From positions 238,733-302,732 of the forward strand of contig NW_004955477.1 of assembly GCF_000276665.1 (NCBI RefSeq): a stretch of 64,000 nt of DNA, written 5' to 3'. Under the pieces are notes generated by a model. The model saw only the letters and a program-made list of their open reading frames with translations, was not told where the DNA came from and ran no database searches. How positions within the stretch are numbered: position 1 is the stretch's first letter; each line of letters starts with the position of its first letter. Below, in pieces: positions 43,553 to 55,404 of this stretch. Origin of the DNA: Chinchilla lanigera (lineage: Eukaryota > Chordata > Mammalia > Rodentia > Chinchillidae). A program made the position numbers and the translations under genes.

Positions 43553-43729
43553 GGCCAGCAATCCCCAGCTACTCAGGAGGAAGGATCTCATGTTCAAGGC
43601 CACCCTGGGCGGTCCCCAGGAGGATTACAGAGGGTTCGAAACCAGCCTGGACTACAGAGTGAGATCCTGGCGCTCTCTCACACACATACACACAATCCCC
43701 AGTACCAGCAAAACAAACAAAAAAAAAAG
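43553..43729 (+). repeat. B1-related SINE, possibly with ID-like end
   Basis: CCCAGCTACTCAGGAGGAAG, GTTCAAGGCCACCCTGGGCG, AACCAGCCTGGACTACAGAG, then CACACACATACACACAATCC and CCAGTACCAGCAAAACAAAC. Confidence 0.65.
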
Positions 43730-44468
43730 GAAACAGCTATCAGAGCCAGTTTTCTGCCCGGTGTCACATTTTAAAACGTTTGAGAAAGTGAAAATCTAGA
43801 TATTTTAAATGTAAACATTTCTCAATATTCAAAAAAAATTTTAATTCTACAGGCCATACAAGGCATTTATATAGGCTGCACTCATCTCATGAACCACCAA
43901 TTTGGAACTGTAACATGGAATGCTGCAAAATGAAACTTTTAGTTTTTTTTTTTTTTTTTTTTTTTTTCTTTTAGAGATAAGCAGTTTCTCCAAACTTCCT
44001 CCTACTGAGCACATAGCTAACTAACACTGGCAGTTCTATGCCCAAAAGAACTGATAGAGTATACAGATGCCAGCTCCAGGAGGCCAGGAGCCTGGTTTCT
44101 TTTCCACAAGAGGAAGATGAGCTGAAGATGGCTGGAGGTGATAAAGCAAACGTGAAGATCTGCACTGTCTCTGTGTGCTCCTCCTCCCCTGTGTTCCTTA
44201 CTATAGAAGACCCCTGCCCACTTGTAAATGGTGATGATGATCAGAGGCAAATAGGCCCCTCCATCTCCTTGGAGCCAGCTTTGAGTAAATCTTTATTTCC
44301 TTCCAAATAGAGTCCCGCCAAAAAATAAAAAAAAAAAAAACACACTTAAGCAGTTCACCACACTAGTGCATGTCTGGAAGCTAATGGCCACCACTGTGAG
44401 CACCTCTTGTAATTGTAGAGGCCAAAGGTAATTTGTATTAGTCTCATGATGACTCAAAAATGTAGTAT

Positions 44469-44557
44469 TGGGGCCCGGGGTATAGCTCAGTGGTACAGCG
44501 CCTGCCTGGGAAGTGCAAGGTCATGAGTTCAATTCCCAGTACCAAAAAAAAAAAAAG
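44469..44557 (+). repeat. ID-like SINE with target duplication
   Basis: GGGGCCCGGGGTATAGCTCA head. GTAGTATT flanks at 44,461 and 44,557. Confidence 0.92.
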
Positions 44558-44689
44558 TAGTATTAAAATATTTACACACAAGTTCTCTTTTCCTGATGTT
44601 TGCATGTTTTTGGCAGATTCTGTATATTGCCTCCTTTCATTTGGTCAGCTGCAAGCAGATGAACCTGAACATACGAGCCTAAACACAAT

Positions 44690-44833
44690 TTTTTTAAAAA
44701 AATTTTGTTTTTTGCAGTTCAGGCTGGCCTTGAACTCACTTTGTAGCCCAGGCTGGCCTGGAACTTGCAGTAATCCTCCTGCCTCACTCTCCCAAGTGCT
44801 GGGATTCAGGCATGTGCCACCATGCCCTGCTAA
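44690..44833 (-). repeat. B1 SINE
   Basis: GCAGTTCAGGCTGGCCTTGA, TTTGTAGCCCAGGCTGGCCT, ATGTGCCACCATGCCCTGCT. Confidence 0.9.
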
Positions 44834-46475
44834 AACCACTGTTCTAAAGAAAATATATGATGGAATAAGAAACTGGGGCAAAGTATGAATATATTCCTTC
44901 AACAAAGTGATATTCCTTAATCTTTCCTTCCGTATGCACAGATAATTTAAACCCATTTGGCCTCACAGTCAACAAAACTGATTTTTTTTTTTTTTGCAGT
45001 GTTTAAAAATTCAGTCATAAAATATGGAAAAACAGAAGCAAACTTGAGGTCATTTTCAATGTTGTCCACCCGAAGGTCTGCTGTATTTGAGATGTGAAGA
45101 GGAGATCCTTGACAATCGGAAGGAGCATGAGAGATGACCATGCAGTGTGTAGGGAATTCTCAGGTCCCCTCTCAGATTTTCTGCTTCTAACTCCTTTGAG
45201 TTGAAGACTCCTTGCTACATTAGTACCCATGTTCTTAAGAGAGGCTTCACCCATTTTGTTCTTCATCGTAGGTTTGACTATTTCCAGCCCTTTTCTGGAC
45301 AGGTTCTCATTTTGAATGAAAGCTAGGGCCTGTGAAATAAAACGAAAAAAGGAAAATGCCATATTCTGAATAGAAAGTAGGAGGCCAGAAGGCTTCTGGG
45401 TCTTTTTTTTTATACAGTATTCCACCTTAATACATTTCACTTTTCTTGATTTCAGTTCTTCATGGTCAACCATGGTCCAAAACTAATAAAGTTCCAAAAT
45501 AAAGAATCTTCACATTGTGAATTGTGTGGTTCTGAGTAGTGTGATGAAATCTGCTGTCCCACTCAGTCATGCCTGTCACGTCTTTGGGAGGGGTGTCCAC
45601 ACCACACTGCTGTGCTGCTGGAACACGCAACTACTGGGAGTGTAAAATTCGGCACCAGTAATGAATTAAAGAGGCAGAGTTTAAAATGAAGGAAGACAAA
45701 CTTGGAAAAGGGCAAAGATAGCTACTTTCAAAAACTAGAGGACATCAGAAACAAATACGCATGCGTTTTTGTCCTCAGCTACATTTTATAAAGACTTGCG
45801 TCCCTGCCCCACATTGGGCACCTAGAATTTTTAACAGTCTGACTGGCTGTGCCCCCAGCCTGGGTACCTCTGTCTACATTCTTCTGGGCATTTCATTCAT
45901 GTCCTTTTGTGATGGATAAGTGTGGGGAGGGGAATCCTCACAGCAGAGGAGCTTAACAGTTAGATGGTAAGAGGACTTGTGTGTATCCGGTGAGAATCTA
46001 CATGTAAGTATGTATAGGTATGTATGTCTTTTATATATTAAATAAGAGTCCTTGGTGGCTGCCCCTTGTCTCGTTTCTTATCTGGTAAGAGTGGAGCTAG
46101 TTACCCCGGTCTTTCATCTTCCTGGCTACATGTTTTGATTGTAGCCTCTTCCTGCTAAATTCTTAACGTTAACTCTGTTACCTGGTGCCTTCTCAGGTCT
46201 GGATTCTCTCTCTTTACATTTGTCTAATTGCTGGAGTCTTAACTCCAGAGGCAAAAGCTGCCTTAGCAAGATTTCCTACTTAATTGTTTAATAAAGCTTA
46301 ATGAGATCCTATTTTCTTTTTCCTGCCTGTGACCCTCTTGTCCCTACAATGCCCAGCACATGAATCATCCTGTTGTCTGTGTTGTACACATTACCTACCC
46401 GTCAGCCCCACTGATCAGTTAAAGGCATTGCAGCACTTGCCTGTGGGTAACCCTTACCTTAATAGTGACCCCAGA

Positions 46476-46565
46476 GGGCTGAGGATGTGGCTCAGTGGTA
46501 GAACTCTTGTCTTGCATGTGCAAGGCCCTGGGTTTGATGCCCAGCACCACCAAAAAAAAAACCCA
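46476..46565 (+). repeat. Old ID SINE
   Basis: GGGCTGAGGATGTGGCTCAG, TGCAAGGCCCTGGGTTTGAT, GCCCAGCACCACC, A-tail. Older than the GGTACCGG subfamily. Confidence 0.85.
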
Positions 46566-46819
46566 AAATAATAATCCCTGAGTGCAAGCATAGTGATACT
46601 GGCAATTTGGATATGCCAGAAAAGCCATAAAGTGCTTAAATCCAGAAGTGAAACTTCTTGTATTAAGTAAAAACCTTTTATGCTGAAGTTACTAAGATCT
46701 ATAGTACGTTTTGAGAAACTCCACTCACCTATCTTTTATTATACTGTTATATTTGTCCTATTTTATTAATGTCTTAATATGCCTAATTTATACATTAAAC
46801 TTGATCTTAGGTGTGTATA

Positions 46820-46922
46820 TATAGGGCAGTTATACATATGGTTTGTATTATCTGCAGTTTCAGGTATCCAGCGGGGGTCTTGAAATGTATGTCTCTCAGA
46901 TAAGGGGGGGACTACTGTATTT
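46820..46922 (+). mobile_element. Tigger/MER2-type DNA transposon, 3' end
   Basis: GTATTATCTGCAGTTTCAGG, TATCCAGCGGGGGTCTTG, AGATAAGGGGGGACTACTGT is the familiar 3' end of a Tigger-derived MER element. Confidence 0.7.
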
Positions 46923-47034
46923 CTGAACAATCTCATATCACTTCTGTTCCTTTGAAGTCTTTAACTGTATCCCAAACCTAACCCCAGACCTGACACTCTA
47001 GAATATGCTACAGTCCTAGGTATGTGTGTTAATT

Positions 47035-47135
47035 AACTTAATCCCTAACAGCACCTTCACAAGACACGAAACATTAAGTCACAGAGACTGAATAACTTTC
47101 CCAAGGTCACACAACTAGTGAAGCATTTATGTAAG
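47035..47135 (-). repeat. MIR remnant
   Basis: AAGTCACAGAGACTGAATAA, CTTTCCCAAGGTCACACAAC, TAGTGAAGC: reverse-orientation MIR core. Confidence 0.6.
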
Positions 47136-47302
47136 AGGAAGAAATGTCATAAAAACAAAGAAACTAAAGAGAAAAAGAATTCAGCATAGATGTGGATCTA
47201 TGTGGGGCAGTGGTTCCTAGATATCTTTTATTTTGCTGAAGATCAGAGACAAAGTTTTATCTTCCAGGCCTAAGTGAAGATTAAAAAAAAGAGCAAAGCT
47301 TA

Positions 47303-47495
47303 TCAGGTGCAATGACACCTGCCTACAAGCCGAGACACTGAGGATGCGGAGCCAGGAGGATCACAAGCTCGATGCCAATGTGGGAAATTTAGGAAGAATG
47401 CTATCTTAAAATAAAAAGGGCTCCCTGAGAGCGTTTGCCCAGCACATATGAGGCCCTGGACTCCATCCCCAGTACCCCTCCCGTAATGAGGCAAA
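47303..47495 (+). repeat. B1+ID dimeric SINE, diverged
   Basis: CAGGTGCAATGACACCTGCC, GGAGCCAGGAGGATCACAAG, then GGCTCCCTGAGAGCG and CATATGAGGCCCTGGACTCC, ATCCCCAGTACCCC. Confidence 0.65.
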
Positions 47496-47850
47496 GTTTT
47501 AATTACTTTCTTCCTTTTAGGGATAAAAAGGAAAACGTTGTTAGGATGTCCTGTTGTTGATGAGATACCAGCAACAGTTGTCTGTGTTTTTAATTTTCTT
47601 ACTTGACAATAAAATGTTGACAACACTATATTAAGTCTTAGTAACATTTTTTATTTCACCAAATGTGATATCTAGTCTGCAAAACACATTGCAGCTCCAC
47701 ATTAGGTCTTGGCAGTGAGAAGATCAGTTCATGTTTCTTGAATAAAAGAGAATGAAGTGAAACAGATTCTTCTTTCCCTCCAAATAAGGTGTTATAAGTA
47801 CAGGGGATCTTAGTTAAGCTAGTGGGAAAAGCGCCAAAGGACAGACAGGT

Positions 47851-47958
47851 AGGGGCTGGGGATTTAGCTCAGCGGCAAAGTGCCTGCCTGGCAAGCACAA
47901 GGTCGTGAGTTCGGTTCCTGGTACCAGAGAAAAACCAAAAAAAAAAAAAAAAAAAAAA
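47851..47958 (+). repeat. ID-like SINE with target duplication
   Basis: AGACAGGTA on both sides (47,843 and 47,958), 21-A tail. Confidence 0.93.
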
Positions 47959-48284
47959 GACAGGTAAACTAAGGGCAGAGAAAAGGGGCACAGTAGTATG
48001 GAGTGAGAGGTATGAACAGAGACAGAGATGTGGAGGGAACAGAGACAGGGAAGATTGGACCATTTTCCTCTACTGTTGAGAATGGCTGTCCAGTGTGGTA
48101 GAAGTAACTACAAGTAGCTACTGAACTAGCCTAAGTAGTGCCTAGTGCCACCAGGGAAATGAATTTTTTATTTTATTTAAATTAATTTTAGGTTTACAAC
48201 TACCAATCAGGAAAAAATGCCTGAAAAAAATAATCTACACCCAGTCATATCATTCAAACAGCAGGAAATCAAAGAGAAATTTCT

Positions 48285-48466
48285 TGAGAAACCACTTTGA
48301 AGATATCAATATGTAATACAACAGGCATTGTTAATCTCCTACCACTTTGTAACTCTGTATTGTTTGTACTGTTCTTTTGCTAGTTTGTAAATGGTTGTCT
48401 GTCTGTTAATGTTTTCTTCCTTTTATTTCTAAAATAAAAAAAAAAAAAAACTTAAAAAAAAAAAGA
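48285..48466 (+). mobile_element. Short 3'-end retrotransposed copy with poly(A), inside older L1
   Basis: About 175 bases ending CTAAAATAAA and a long A-tract, flanked by AAAGAGAAATTTCT on both sides (about 48,270 and 48,462). The 3' end resembles the 3' UTR of the L1 at 20.7-20.9 kb, so it is probably a heavily truncated L1, though a truncated mRNA copy is possible. Confidence 0.6.
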
Positions 48467-49019
48467 GAAATTTCTGAAAGAAACTACAGAGAGAGGGGGA
48501 AAAAAACCTACATAGAGGAGCATGGAGCAAGAATTACATCCCATTTCTCCTCAGAAAACATGGAAGCAGAAAGGGAATGGAATGAAATATTTAAACTGTT
48601 GAAAATAAATCTAGAATTCTGTATCCACTGAAATTATCCTTCAAAACTTAAAGAGAAAATTTCCTCAGATAAACAAAAATAGAGGGAATTTGTTGGTAGT
48701 ACACCTGCTTTGCAAGAAATGTTAAATTCTTCAGAAGAAAATTAATATATTTCAGATATTTGAATTTGCATAAAAAAGGAAGAACATTAAAGAAAGAGTG
48801 GAAGTAAAATAATTCATTTTTAAAATTAATTGATCTAACTGGTAATAAATGGTTTAAAATAATAGCAACTTGTATTCAATAATTATAGCTTATGGATAAG
48901 TACAATGGTAATTATAGCTTATGGAAATGAATAGTAGCAGCGTTATAAGGAATAAGAGGTAGGAACTGAAAATACTGTTATAAGATACCTGCACTATTCA
49001 TGAGTTCATGTAGTGTTGT

Positions 49020-49129
49020 TTGCTTGTTTGGTTTTTTTTTGTTTGTTTTTTTTTCCAGTACCAGGAATTGAACTCACGACCTTGCGCTTGCCAGGCAGGC
49101 GCTGTGCCGCTGAGCTAAATCCCCAGCCC
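49020..49129 (-). repeat. ID-like SINE with target duplication
   Basis: ATGTAGTGTTGTTTG before (about 49,009) and ATGTAGTGCTGTTTG after (49,132). Head GAGCTAAATCCCCAGCCCC. Inserted in the old L1. Confidence 0.93.
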
Positions 49130-49630
49130 CAATGTAGTGCTGTTTGAAAGAGCATTTGAATTCATTGTAAATGTATAGTAAACCAAGGGCAACCATTTTA
49201 AAGAAGCCAAAAAGAGTATAGTTGATATGCTAAAAGAAAAGAGCTAGAGAATCATATTAAATCTTTAACTAAAACCAAAAAAGCAATTAAAGAACAAGAC
49301 TAGCTTATAGAAAAGAATAGCTATTAATTCCAACTATATGATCCAACTAGATCATCCATGGATGACAGCTATTAATCAACTAAATCAATAATCACTTTAA
49401 ATTGCAGTGATCTCAATATACCAGTTAAAAAAACAGAATTGTTCATTCAATATGGTTTGAAAAAAACAAGACCCAATTACATATTATCTACAAAAAAACC
49501 CACTTTAAACATAAAAAGACAAATAGATGCAAAGGATAAAGATATACCATGCTGACACTAATCAAAAGAAACTTAGGATAACTGTATTAATTTAATATAA
49601 AACATGTAAAAAAATTAAACAGAGGCATTA

Positions 49631-49739
49631 CAGCAGGACATGGTGGCACATGCCTGTAATCCCACCCTTGAAGAGGCTGAGGCAGGAGGACTGAAAGTTT
49701 GAGGCCAGGCTGCACTATCTAGACTGTCTCAAAAAAAAA
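49631..49739 (+). repeat. B1 SINE, shortened
   Basis: CAGGACATGGTGGCACATGC, GAGGCTGAGGCAGGAGGACT; the central segment is missing. Confidence 0.85.
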
Positions 49740-49858
49740 GTCAACATACTGTACAGAGGTACAGAGGTCAATTCTCCAACATGCAACAACCTATAGGTAT
49801 GCACTTAAGAAAAGAGTGGCAGAATACTTGTGGCATATAGTGATAAAACTGCAAGGAG

Positions 49859-49946
49859 CGGGCCGGAGATACAGCTCAGCGGCACAAGCACCTGCCTGGC
49901 AAGCAGAAGGTCCTAAGTTCGATTCCCGGTACAAAAAAAAAAAATA
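49859..49946 (+). repeat. ID-like SINE
   Basis: GGGCCGGAGATACAGCTCAG, AGTTCGATTCCCGGTAC; CAAGGAG on both sides. Confidence 0.9.
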
Positions 49947-50135
49947 CCACAAGGAGAAATAGATGAATCCACTATTTATAGTTGGAGACTTCAACACTTC
50001 AGTATCAGTAGTTGACAGATATAGCAGGAAGAAAATCAACAAAGTCATAGTTAAATCAAACAGCACCATCAGTCAACTGAATTAACTGACATCGGTAGAA
50101 TTCTTCATCCAAAAATGGCAGAATACACATTCTTG

Positions 50136-50296
50136 TAGCCAGGCATTGCGGTGCACACCTGTAATCCCAGTACTCGGGAGGCTAAAGCAGGAGGATCATT
50201 GCAAGTCTGAGACCAGTCTGGGCTACACAGTGAGCTCAAGACTAGCCTGAACTGCATAGTGAGACCCTTTCTCAAAAGGACAAAAAACAAAAAAAG
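50136..50296 (+). repeat. B1 SINE
   Basis: AGCCAGGCATTGCGGTGCAC head; two inner segments. AGAATACACATTCTT before it pairs with AGAATAGGCATTCTT after the next SINE (50,429), so the ID-like element landed in this B1's tail. Confidence 0.92.
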
Positions 50297-50297
50297 A

Positions 50298-50428
50298 GGG
50301 CTGGGGATTTAGCTCAGCGGCAAAAGCGCCTGCCTGGCAAGCGCAAGGTCGTGAGTTCGGTTCCCGGTACCGGAGAAAAACAAAACAAAACAAAAAAAAA
50401 ACAAATCAAAAAAACAAAAAAAGAAAAA
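50298..50428 (+). repeat. ID-like SINE in the tail of a B1
   Basis: Near-consensus head GGGCTGGGGATTTAGCTCAG and GGTTCCCGGTACCGGAG, with a long CAAAACAAAA tail. Confidence 0.93.
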
Positions 50429-50990
50429 GAATAGGCATTCTTCTCAAAACCACACAGAACATACACCAAAACAGGCTACATTCCGGGCTATAAAAAGTCT
50501 TAAGAGTAGAAATCACATAATGTTTGCTTCCAGACCACAATGAAATTGCACTAACATCAATTATAAAGATAGCTGGAGAATTCCAAATTCTTGGAAATTA
50601 ACACACTTCTAAATAACACTTGAGTCAAAGAAGTTTCAAGAGAAATTTAGAAATACATTGAACTAAGTGAAAAGAAAACTACAAATTAAAATGTGTGAGA
50701 TGAAACAAAAGTAGTGTTTAATGGGGAAATTTATAGCATTAAATGACTTTATTACAAATGATTTAAAATCAGTAAGTTTCTACCTTAGAAAACTAGAAAT
50801 GTCACAAGTTAAATCTCCAACTGTAAAAAGAAATAACAAAAAACTAGAGCAAAACTTAATGAAATTAAATATAGGAAATCAAAAGGTAAAGTCAATGAAA
50901 CCAAAAGCTGGTTCTTTGAAAAGATCAATAAAATTGATAAGTAGCTACTGAGATTAATAGAAAAATTACCAATATCAGAAGTGAAGAGGA

Positions 50991-51085
50991 GGGGCCGGGG
51001 ATATAGTTCAGTGGCACAAGCTCCTGCCTGGCAAGCACAAGGTCCTGAGTTCAATTCCTGTTACCAAAAAAAAAAAAAAAACCCA
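50991..51085 (+). repeat. ID-like SINE
   Basis: GGGGCCGGGGATATAGTTCA, GTCCTGAGTTCAATTCCTGT, 17-A tail. Confidence 0.9.
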
Positions 51086-51174
51086 AAAAGTGCAGAAGAC
51101 AATCACTACTGAACCCATGGACATTCAAAGGGTAATAAAGAAACATAAACATCTCTATAGCTATATAGAGATAT

Positions 51175-51310
51175 ACAGAATATAAGGGACAGATGGAATA
51201 TAAAGGATAGAAAGAGGGCTGCTATGGTCACTTGCTGCTGCTTCTTTGCTATTTCGCTACTTTGCTGCCTACCAATAAGACACCTTCAGGCTTATTATCT
51301 ATTAAGAAAT
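51175..51310 (+). mobile_element. Partial LTR-like fragment, same family as 52,560-53,000
   Basis: Shares GAATATAAGGGACAGA, GGGCTGCTRTKGTCACTTGC and TTTGCTGCCT with the 52.7-52.8 kb part of the fuller copy. Confidence 0.5.
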
Positions 51311-51385
51311 TCTGTCAAGAATTAATGACCTTCAAAAAGAAGTGCTCCAGACCCAAATAACGTCACTAGTAGATTCTTCCAAACA

Positions 51386-51470
51386 TTTTTTGTTGTTGTT
51401 CTTGGAATCAAACTCAGGACCTAGTACTTGCCAGGCAAGCCCTGTGCCACTGAGCTATAATAAGCCCAGT
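51386..51470 (-). repeat. ID-like SINE (older member of an inverted pair)
   Basis: TTGTTGTTGTTCTTGGAATC, GGCAAGCCCTGTGCCACTGA, GCTATAATAAGCCC. Confidence 0.85.
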
Positions 51471-51473
51471 CTT

Positions 51474-51580
51474 GGGGCTGGGGATTTAGCTCAGCGGCAA
51501 AGCACCTGCCTGGCAAGCGCAAGGTCGTGAGTTCGGTTCCCGGTACCAGAAAAAAAACAAAACAAAACAAAAAAAAAGCC
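51474..51580 (+). repeat. ID-like SINE (younger member of an inverted pair)
   Basis: Inserted at the edge of the previous copy. AAGCCCAGTCTT flanks at 51,461 and 51,577. Intact boxes A and B. Confidence 0.94.
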
Positions 51581-52190
51581 CAGTCTTCTTCCAAATATTT
51601 AAAAATGAAATATACCAATTCTCTACAGGCTCTTTCAAAAGATAAAAGCAGATGAAACACTTTTTAACTCATTTTATGAGGCTAATGGTACCCTAATACC
51701 AAAACCAAAGATATTATAAGAAAGGAAAATTATAAATCATTATCTCTCATGAACATAGACGCAAAAATCTTCAGTAAAATATTAGCAAATCCAATAATGT
51801 ATAAAAAAGAATTACATGTAAGCACTGTGATATATTTGAAATATGCAAGTCTGCTGAACATTAGAAAGGCAATTAATGTAATCGTATCAATGGGGCAGAG
51901 ATAAAAAGCCATATGATCATATTAATAGACCTAAGTTTGACAAAATCAGTACTCACTCGGATAAAAACTCAACAAACTAGAATCAGGAGAACTTCCTCAA
52001 CTTAATAAGGGACACCTAAAAAAATCTACAGTTAACATCATACTTTACGGTGAGAAATTAGAGGGTTTCACCATAAGATCAGAATAAGGCAAGGATGTCC
52101 CCATACCAGGGGGACATGGTATGTCCCCATACCCCATATTCAGTATCATGTTGGAAGTTCTATTACAGTAAGACAAAAAAAAAAAAAGAA

Positions 52191-52343
52191 GCTGAGTGTG
52201 ATGGCACATGCCTGTAAACCTGGCACTTGGGAGGCTGAGGCGGGAAAATTGCTGTGAGTTTGAGGCCAGACTGGCCTACACAGTGAGTTCAAGCCCAGCC
52301 TGAGAAACATAGTGAGATCCTGTCTCAAAAAAATAAAAAAAGA
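52191..52343 (+). repeat. B1 SINE
   Basis: AGCTGAGTGTGATGGCACAT, GGAGGCTGAGGCGGGAAAAT, GAGAAACATAGTGAGATCCT. Confidence 0.9.
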
Positions 52344-52559
52344 AAATGATGTATGTATAGAGAAGAGAGAAATTCCACTATCTTTGTTAATGTATAATAC
52401 ATCTATGTAGAAAAACCCAAAATTCAACAAAAATAACCCCAAAATTGAACTAATAACCAATTAGAATAAGATTGATAGGAGATTAATATATGAAAGTCAA
52501 TTGCTTTTTCTGCCTATCAGAAATGAACAATTAGAATTTGAAATTAAAAATATAATACC

Positions 52560-53000
52560 ACTGTCATGGCTTGTAGCTAGATGTTCTCCGGAAGCCTCAT
52601 GTGGTCACAGGTGGAGCTTTTTGGAGATGGCTGGACCTAGAGTGTGTGATGCTGGGATTAAGGATGTTAGGATTGATTCATGGTGCAATGCCAGGATTAA
52701 GGGTGCTCCACCCTGGGTGTGAGTGTACACTGAATAGAATATAAGGGACAGAGAAAGGGCTGCTGTTGTCACTTGCTACTGCTGCTTCACTACTTCACTG
52801 CTTTGCTGCCTTCTGCCTGCCATCAACTGTTACTCCTCTGTGATGCCCCTTTGCCATGCCACACTATCTTGGAGCTAGGCAACTAAGAACTGAAACCTCT
52901 ACAAACTGCGAACTACAATAAACCTTTTCCCCTTTATCTTTGGATGTCAGATATTTTTTCTCAGTAACAAGAAAAAAGGAACTAACACAACCACTTACAT
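52560..53000 (+). mobile_element. Solo LTR-like element
   Basis: Ends AATAAACCTTTTCCCC, GGATGTCAGATATTTTTTCT, AACTAACACAACC, like the element at 33.4 kb. It carries CTGCT/CACTACTTCACTG runs shared with the fragment at 51,175-51,310. It interrupts the old L1. Confidence 0.55.
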
Positions 53001-54514
53001 TTGATACTACATTTTGGTGGTGTTTGCATTAGCACCAAGAGAGATATAAGTATAAATCTTACAAAATATGGACAATATAAGATTTACTGTATGAAAACTA
53101 TAAACCTCAAATGAAATAAACTTCTATATAAAGTGAGAGATAGTCTATATTCATTGAAGGAAAATGAATAGTATTAAGATGTCAGTTCTTTCCAAGTCAA
53201 TCTTTGGATTCAGTGAAACCCCAGTCAAAACCACAGGTGGTTCCTTCTACAGGTATCAACAAAATAATTCAAAAGTTTATATGGGAACTCCAAGACCCAG
53301 AATAACTGAGACAATACTAAAAGCAAAAAACTGGAGAACTTACACTACCTGACTTCAAGACTTACTATAAAAACTATATTAGCCAAGACAGCAAAGCACT
53401 GAAAAACAGATCAATGAAACAAATAGAAAGCACAGATACAGCCATACAAATAGTCACTCCAAAGCTAGAGGTTAATCTGTAGTACACTGAAGTTCATTTC
53501 AAGTTCAGCTTACATGAGAAGCTGTTAATAGTACTTTCCACTCAGGAACCATCATCATCTCCTGTGTAAGACAGGGCTTTTCATATCTAGATAAACATTT
53601 TTCATGACTTTCTATGAAAGAATAAAATTTAGGAGTATAATAAAATACTTGTTACCAAAGTTAGTTTCTTGGTACAGTTCAAGCCATCTGTTTTAAGAAA
53701 AACAAGTCATCTATCACATATGTGAGAGAGAACTCTAAACTAGTTTGTTTCAGCCAGATTTACTATCAAAAAATTTGGGTATTTATTTGGCTGACTTAAA
53801 TTCTCCTCCCCTTCTAGTTTCTCTTATCAGAAAAGAGAAACAACTTACAACATGGCACTTAAATAAAAACTTTTAGATCCATGTATTTTTCTTTAGGTAA
53901 GCTTTACTTTATGTTACTTGGCTAAACAGTCTTACACTCAGATATATATATTTCTTTATTTTTAAAAAAGCTTCTATTATATATTATTCTATATTTAGCC
54001 AAAAGGCCAAGAGGCAACGAGGCGTCTATTTACGTTTTCACATGAGATAAAATGACACCACCTAGCACTTATCTTTGACTCATAGACAGTGAATAAGTGA
54101 CTTCTGCTAATACACTGTTGTCAGGTCATAGGTGTACCAAGGTTTTGTCCAAATCAGTATCATACTGACTTTGACATCTTAGTGGAATGGTTTTTTATCA
54201 ATTTTTTTTTTATCAATTTTTAAATGACATCATGTTTGGATTGCAGAGCAAGTAAACACTAAAATGTAGACTGAAATTTAATTGTTTTATATGAAAATAG
54301 ATAAAACAATTTCGATCTCCCAATACTTGAAATTCACTTATTTCTTAAAGCATATATTTACTTTTATAACTTTATTTCTAAATGATACATCTTTTTGACA
54401 CTTTTGAGTACTTCTTTGCAAACAGCAAATTTGGGGAGGGACAGATTGTCATTTCTAGGAAGAAACCAATTTGTGTATTTTCTCCTTTTTACATCTGTAT
54501 GTTGGAGGGATGTT

Positions 54515-54722
54515 TGGGGCTTTCTGGTACTAGCAATTGAATCCAGGGCCTTTGTACTGAGGTCTTTATATCTTAGAGACAAGGTCTTAGAACTGCCAAC
54601 AGTTTGCACTGGGTCTGTTTCCAGGGAGAGTAAAATTGCCCAGGCAGGACTTCAACTTGTGATCCTCTTGCTTCGGCCTTCCAGACTACTGAGACTACAA
54701 GCATATGCCACCACACACAGCT
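54515..54722 (-). repeat. B1+ID dimeric SINE interrupted by a 41-bp insert
   Basis: ID part TCTGGTACTAGCAATTGAAT, then B1 part AGAGACAAGGTCTTAG, a break at 54,592-54,632, then AAATTGCCCAGGCAGGACTT and ATGCCACCACACACAGCT. The inserted bases match 55,405-55,445. Confidence 0.75.
54592..54632 (+). repeat. 41-bp exact copy of 55,405-55,445
   Basis: ACTGCCAACAGTTTGCACTG, GGTCTGTTTCCAGGGAGAG, TA occurs identically at both places, 813 bases apart, same orientation. Here it splits a SINE, so this is the copy and the 55.4 kb site the source. Confidence 0.85.
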
Positions 54723-54993
54723 CACCTTTCCTTTCTAAGAATGGACAATGTATTTAAAAGTATACTACTTGTCTTATGTGTTTTATATGGTTTTCAGCCT
54801 TTTAGTCTGGCTGTTAATCTGTATGTATGGAACTAACTGTATAAGGACTTGTAAGATAAATAAATGACTCTCATGCTGGCAAAGCAGAGTGGGTAAAGGG
54901 AAATAAACAGAATTGAGATGTGTTATGTTCATGTATCAATTCCCCACAATGAATGCAATCATTATGTACTGCAAACATGTACTAATACAAATT

Positions 54994-55089
54994 TTAAACT
55001 TTTTTTTTTTTTTTTTGTGCTGGGAATCAAACTCAGGACCTTGTGCTTGCCAGGCAGGCACTGAGGCACGCAGCTATATCCCTAGCCCT
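54994..55089 (-). repeat. ID-like SINE
   Basis: 18-T run, TGCTGGGAATCAAACTCAGG, CAGCTATATCCCTAGCCC. Confidence 0.9.
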
Positions 55090-55404
55090 TAACATTTTTT
55101 TATAAAGTATTAAAGACCTAGAGACATCTTAGTGGACCACATGTTTTTCGGACAAATATAGCTTACACAAATGGTAAAATGTATCTTGAAGTAAACACAA
55201 AGAATAATTTCATTATTTTGTATTTCAATACTGGAATATTTCCATCTATGAGGCTAAAAATATATTAAACTGTATTGAAGTTCAAAACCTCTGGGATGGC
55301 AGTATTTAGCTGAGTGACACCAACTAAGTAATAATTACAACATGACTAGGCCTTCAGCATATTCTTCCAGCTCCCATCAATTATTGAGTCTGCATATAGG
55401 ACCC

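Larger units (their letters stand above)
48160..53480 (+). mobile_element. Old fragmented LINE-1 (ORF2 region), broken by SINEs and LTR-like inserts
   Basis: Separate blocks read like L1 internal and ORF2 sequence in the same order and strand: 48,160-48,285, 48,466-49,000, 49,140-49,620, 49,740-50,135, 50,430-50,990, 51,086-51,385, 51,582-52,190, 52,344-52,555 and 53,035-53,480. The blocks between are younger insertions listed separately. All frames are disrupted. Confidence 0.7.
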
